8,953 nt of DNA from Gordonia sp. (in: high G+C Gram-positive bacteria) (GTDB lineage Bacteria; Actinomycetota; Actinomycetes; Mycobacteriales; Mycobacteriaceae), in contig JASLJL010000319.1 in assembly GCA_030152405.1 (NCBI GenBank), forward strand, positions 1 through 8,953. The letters are read 5' to 3'. Shown here piece after piece: positions 5,790-8,953 of the stretch. Every line of letters starts with the position of its first letter. Position 1 is the first letter of the stretch. Below the pieces are notes generated by a model. It was not told the DNA's origin. It worked only from the letters and a program-made list of their open reading frames with translations, and made no database searches. The position numbers and the translations under genes are program-made.

Positions 5790-6792
5790 GTGACACACGC
5801 TAATGCACCACTGACCCCGGAGGGGCGTCGACGCCTCGCTCGCTTGGTCGTCGAGGACTGCCTGGTCGATTCGGCGCGCCGCAGAGAGGTTCCAGTGCTC
5901 GCCGGCGACCGCCAAGCGCTGGGCCGATCGCTACCGGACCGATCAGCCCATGACCGACCGCAGCTCTCGGCCGCACACCTGCCCCCGCCGACTCGACACG
6001 CAGACCGAACGACGCATCATTGGACTTCGCCACACCCGCCGGTGGGGGCCACACCGCATCTCGTATCACCTGAATGTGCCGCGCTCGACCGTCGGCCGGG
6101 TCCTGACCCGCTATCGGATGCCACTGCTGAGCCACCTCGATCAGGCCACCGGGCTGCCCGTGCGTCGTCCGGCGCCCCGCCGGTACGAGGTCGATCGGCC
6201 CGGACGCCTGGTGCACGTCGACATCAAGAAACAGGGCAGGATCCCCGACGGAGGAGGCTGGCGCGCGCACGGGCGAGGCTCGGCGCAGGACAAACACGCC
6301 GACCGCAGCCGGGACCAAGCCGCCCGCCGCGGCGCACCAAGTTCACGTGGTTACCGGTACCTGCACCACGCCGTCGACGACTACTCCCGGGTGGCCTACT
6401 CGGAGATCCTCGACGACGAGCGCAAAGAGACCGCCGCAGCGTTCTGGGAACGGGCCAACGCGTTCTTCGCCGGGATCGGGGTCACCGTGACAGCGGTGAT
6501 GACCGACAACGGGGCCTGCTACCGATCGCACGCCTTCACCGCAGCCCTGGGCCCGACCATCAAGCACAAGCGGACCAAGCCGTACCGACCCCAGACCAAC
6601 GGCAAAGTCGAACGCTTCAACCGGACCCTGGCCAGCGAATGGGCCTACGCCCAGCCCTACGCCAGCGAAGCCGAACGCGAACAGGCCTACTACCACTGGC
6701 TGCACCACTACAATCACCACCGACCCCACACCGGAATCGCCGGACTCACTCCCTCAGCCCGCGTTCACAACGTGACGAGGAAGTACAGCTAG
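5790..6792 (+). pseudogene. IS481-family transposase, frameshifted near the N-terminus
   Basis: This is a DDE transposase of the cut-and-paste/copy type. Translation from GTG 5790 (GGAGG 5 nt upstream) gives the typical IS481 start THANAPLTPEGRRRLARLVVED up to 5858. One surplus base within 5859-5862 then throws it out of frame. The next frame resumes at TGG 5863 with the expected helix-turn-helix WSIRRAAERFQCSPATAKRW, then DRSSRPHTCPRR, and stays open to the end. The catalytic triad is in the downstream part: D at codon 6220 (VHVDIKK), D at 6505 (MTDNG) and E at 6610 (NGKVERFNR), a DD35E spacing. The characteristic GRIPDGGGWRAHGR and DDYSR segments are present. The open frame from ATG 5950 (280 aa) lacks the DNA-binding N-terminus and is probably inactive. 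The TAG stop (6790-6792) lies just beyond the right inverted repeat, in target DNA. Confidence 0.88.
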
Positions 6793-7974
6793 TGTCGCCG
6801 CGGGGCGGCCGAATCGGTCGTCGACACCGTCGTCGCACGCTGCGTTGTAGGCCTCGACGCTGCGCACCAGCACGTCGGCGTCGAGACCGATCGCGGTCGC
6901 CAGTTCGGCGACGGAGTCGGCGCGGACGATCGTCCCGGACTCGATCTCCGCGCTGTTGTCCGTGCTCCACCGAGTGTTCTTCATCAACATGTTCCAGCCC
7001 ACCGGCAGCACGTCCGCGGTCGGACTGAGCGGTCCGGCGGCTCGGACCGACTCGTCGAAGATCAGATGGAACGCTCTCGTCGGGAACAGCTCGTACCGCC
7101 CGCTGCGCATCGTGTGCCCGTGCTTCGGCGTCGCGGTCTCGTCGATGAACCGTCGGCCGTCATCACCCACCCAGAGGTAGTTCTGGGCGCCCCACAGTGC
7201 GAGGAAGTGACCGAACTCGTCGTCTCCGCGGATGCCGGTGATCGTCATCATGTTGTCCATGTGCCACAGATCGGCCCCGATCTGCTGGGCCATCGCGTGC
7301 CCGTCGCCGGTCGACGCGGGCGATCCCCACAGCACGTGTTCCTCGACCCGCAGGTAGTCGTGGACCATCTGCGGGTTCGCCGAGAACCCTCCGGTCGCCA
7401 ACACGACGCCGCCGCGCGCCCCGATCCTCGACCGTCCGGTGGGACCGTCAACCTCGACGCCGACGGTCGTCCGGTCGTCGGTGATCAGGCCGACGGCTCG
7501 CGTCTGGAAGCGCACCTCGACGTCCCGCTCGTCCAACGCACTGCGCAGGAACCCGTAGAGGAGGCCGTCGCCCATCCGTCCGCCGATCGTGTCCATGCCC
7601 GCGTAGCAGTCGCTGCCGTCGAGGTCGTGGTACTCGGGTTCGGTGTGGTAGTCGCCGCTGCGTCCCACCTCGGCGCCCATCGACCGCATCCAGTCCGACA
7701 GTCCGACGGTCGCTCGCGCCCACGCCTGCACGACGTCGTCGTCGACGGGGAACGGCCCGTTCAACGTGCGGAGGAACACTTCCGCACGTTCGGCGTCCCC
7801 GTTCACGAACCATCCGCTTCCGGACACGCGCGTGTTGCCGCCGGCCGTCGACTCCGGGGACTTCTCCACCACCAGCACCGAGGCGCCGTTCGCCTGCGCT
7901 TCGAGGGCCGCGGCAGAACCGGCCGCTCCGGAACCGATCACCACCACGTCGTACTGCTCGTCGAACTCCGTCAT
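6754..7974 (-). pseudogene. FAD-dependent oxidoreductase (FAD_binding_2 family), 3'-truncated by the IS
   Basis: The start is ATG at 7972-7974, with AGGGAGA 9 nt upstream. The product belongs to the fumarate reductase/3-ketosteroid dehydrogenase flavoprotein group. It has the FAD-binding GSGAAG at 14-19, E37 at the end of the second strand (VLVVEK), GGNTRVSGSGW at 45-55, and the family's ATGGFSANPQM and STGDGHAMA segments. Native coding stops at the IS boundary (6788) after about 395 residues; the last 11 residues and the TGA (6754-6756) come from IS sequence. Relatives are about 480-500 aa and end with a YG-x-x-Y-x-x-GGN-type motif that closes the FAD site. That part, some 80-100 residues, is missing, so the protein is probably non-functional. 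The substrate is unknown. It is divergent from the VOC gene. Confidence 0.88.
6763..6787 (-). repeat. Right terminal inverted repeat (IRR)
   Basis: Its reverse complement begins TGTACTTCCTCG and matches the left end at 23 of 25 positions. On the plus strand it encodes the last transposase residues; on the minus strand it supplies foreign codons to the truncated oxidoreductase. Confidence 0.93.
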
Positions 7975-8172
7975 CGCACCCGGTCTCCCTGTCGTCTGAT
8001 CGAACTCCTCTCTGCACACTCCGGGGTCGTGACCGGCCGCCGCAAGGGATCGATCCCGCCGAGTGGGACGCCGTTCGTCGGCACCGCGGCGAACATCGCC
8101 GAACCGGTCGACATCGAGGCCGGTCGGGCGAAGAATCGAGTTCGTCCCCACATCCTGGACGAGGAGTCCGAC
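7975..8172. other. Divergent intergenic region with 12-bp palindrome
   Basis: This 198-bp gap must hold the promoters of the minus-strand oxidoreductase and the plus-strand VOC gene. It has no TA dinucleotide, so no TANNNT -10 box can exist on either strand. The main feature is a perfect palindrome, GGGATCGATCCC (8046-8057), near the middle, a possible operator. Ribosome-binding sites lie at each edge (AGGGAGA on the minus strand at 7984-7990; GAGGAG at 8161-8166). Confidence 0.5.
8046..8057. promoter_or_regulatory. Perfect palindrome GGGATCGATCCC, possible operator
   Basis: A 12-bp perfect inverted repeat lies about 70 bp upstream of the oxidoreductase start and 115 bp upstream of the VOC start. 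Its position between divergent genes suits a shared regulator site. GATC/CGATC strings are frequent in this DNA, so chance is a real alternative. Confidence 0.3.
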
Positions 8173-8952
8173 ATGCCCGCTCACACGCCTGCCCCCACCG
8201 CTCCCATCTGGTTCGACCTCGCGTCCACCGATCCCGACCGAGCCGCCGACTTCTACAGTTCCCTGTTCGGATGGACCGTCGACGATCCGAACGCCGAGTT
8301 CGGCGGCTATCGGAACTTCCGACACGACGACGCACCCGTCGCAGGTCTCGGCCCAGCGATGGGCGGCCCGAGCGAAGTCTGGACCGTGTACTTCCGAGCC
8401 GACGATCTCGCCTCGACCGTTGCGGCGGTCGACTCGGCCGGCGGGACGGTGATCGCTCCGCCGATGCCCATCGGCGATCTCGGCTCCATGGCGGTCGTCG
8501 CCGATCCCGCGGGTGCGGCGTTCGGCCTGTGGCAGCCCGGCGCCCACACCGGGTTCTCCACGATGGGCGAGGCGGGAGCGCCGTACTGGTTCGACGAGAT
8601 GAGCATGGACTACGAAGCCTCCAAGGCGTTCTACGAGAAGGTGTTCGGTTGGACGCTCGTCGAGATCGGCGAAGGCACCGAAGGCGGCCCCAACCGGTAC
8701 TCGCAGGTTCTGATCGGCGACGAGGCCCAGGCCGGAATCATGGCCGCGGCGGGCATGCTCGGCGAAGGGCACCCGTCGTTCTGGCAGGTGTACATCACCG
8801 TCGACGACGTCGCCGCGACCCTCGCACGTGTCGTCGAACTCGGCGGCACCGTGCTGATGCCCGCCGACGACACCCCGTTCGGCGTGCTCGGCTCGTTCAA
8901 AGACCCGCTCGGCGCCGCGATCTGCGTGGCGAGTCCGCCGGCCGGCATGTGA
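8173..8952 (+). CDS. Two-domain VOC (glyoxalase/bleomycin-resistance fold) protein, Cfp30B/Rv0577-like
   Basis: This 259-aa protein has two tandem VOC modules. The first begins near residue 11 (PIWFDLASTDPDRAADFYSS, then LFGW) and runs to about 120, ending GAAFGLWQPG. The second begins near residue 137 (PYWFDEMSMDYEASKAFYEK, then VFGW) and runs to about 255, ending DPLGAAICVASP. Layout and length resemble M. tuberculosis Rv0577 (Cfp30B, about 261 aa), a group often annotated as glyoxalase-like or hydroxylase; its chemistry is not settled. There is no signal peptide. The start is ATG 8173 with GAGGAG 6 nt upstream; the frame is open far upstream but that part is a shadow of the antisense oxidoreductase. 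It lies divergent from the truncated FAD oxidoreductase. No substrate can be read from the sequence. Confidence 0.9.
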   Translation: MPAHTPAPTAPIWFDLASTDPDRAADFYSSLFGWTVDDPNAEFGGYRNFRHDDAPVAGLGPAMGGPSEVWTVYFRADDLASTVAAVDSAGGTVIAPPMPIGDLGSMAVVADPAGAAFGLWQPGAHTGFSTMGEAGAPYWFDEMSMDYEASKAFYEKVFGWTLVEIGEGTEGGPNRYSQVLIGDEAQAGIMAAAGMLGEGHPSFWQVYITVDDVAATLARVVELGGTVLMPADDTPFGVLGSFKDPLGAAICVASPPAGM

Positions 8953-8953
8953 G

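Larger units (their letters stand above)
5693..6787 (+). mobile_element. IS481-family insertion sequence, 1095 bp
   Basis: The element is bounded by imperfect 25-bp terminal inverted repeats beginning TGTACTTCCTCG and encodes a single DDE transposase of IS481 type. Length, TGT ends and gene arrangement fit the family. The right flank is GCTAGT, matching the NCTAGN target reported for Bordetella IS481; the left flank is GTTAGG, so there is no proper target duplication. It lies between the convergent sulP and oxidoreductase genes and cuts the latter. Its transposase is frameshifted, so this copy probably cannot move on its own, although its ends look intact. Confidence 0.92.

Noticed and set aside
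5853..5865. Programmed ribosomal frameshifting in the transposase
   Set aside because: There is no A-rich slippery heptamer or clear downstream stimulator, and IS481 transposases are normally one frame. A plain mutation is simpler.
5863..7028. Continuation of the first transposase frame through the IS and beyond
   Set aside because: After 5862 this frame turns into Arg/Pro-rich sequence with no motifs; the conserved transposase continues in the next frame.
7066..8172. Upstream extension of the VOC frame (about 370 codons)
   Set aside because: It is antisense to the clearly recognisable FAD oxidoreductase. ATG 8173 has its own ribosome-binding site and gives the normal VOC length.
7975..8772. 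Extension of the minus-strand oxidoreductase frame upstream of 7974
   Set aside because: It lies antisense to the VOC gene, lacks family similarity, and the FAD-binding fold begins just after ATG 7974 with a ribosome-binding site.

Overview
The window is GC-rich (strong G/C at third codon positions) and reads as the chromosome of a mycolic-acid actinomycete, perhaps a Gordonia- or Rhodococcus-like member of the Mycobacteriales. Support comes from a mycothiol-dependent formaldehyde dehydrogenase followed by the metallo-hydrolase that also follows it in mycobacteria (adhE2/Rv2259-Rv2260 order, from memory), GTG/TTG starts, and a TANNNT -10 box placed for a leaderless mRNA. The genus cannot be fixed from this window alone.

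Layout, left to right. (1) 1-150 is an upstream region ending in the likely nagA promoter. (2) nagA (151-1302) encodes N-acetylglucosamine-6-phosphate deacetylase and is followed by a strong hairpin. (3) At 1416-2111 lies a small basic protein with a coiled coil, a long Lys/Ala/Pro tail like histone H1, and a C-terminal Rho_N/SAP-like motif. (4) A tight cluster of mscR (2151-3239), an MBL-fold hydrolase (3239-3871) and a SulP anion transporter (3861-5579) follows, with overlapping reading frames. (5) 5580-5692 has no gene but holds two near-identical 35-nt direct repeats. (6) A 1095-bp IS481-family element (5693-6787) abuts the second repeat. (7) On the minus strand, a FAD-dependent oxidoreductase (start 7974) is cut off at its 3' end by that element. 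(8) After a 198-bp divergent intergenic region, a two-domain VOC (glyoxalase-fold) protein occupies 8173-8952.

The most coherent unit is mscR-MBL-SulP. MscR oxidises S-(hydroxymethyl)mycothiol to S-formylmycothiol, and the glyoxalase-II-like MBL protein is well placed to hydrolyse that thioester to formate. The overlapping SulP carrier could move formate, bicarbonate or sulfate. The first step is established for the family; the other two are inference from context.

The IS region shows a history of damage. The transposase has a one-base frameshift near its N-terminus, the oxidoreductase has lost its C-terminal part, that part is not on the other side of the IS, and the two IS flanks do not match as a target duplication. 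Together these point to an IS-linked deletion rather than a simple insertion.
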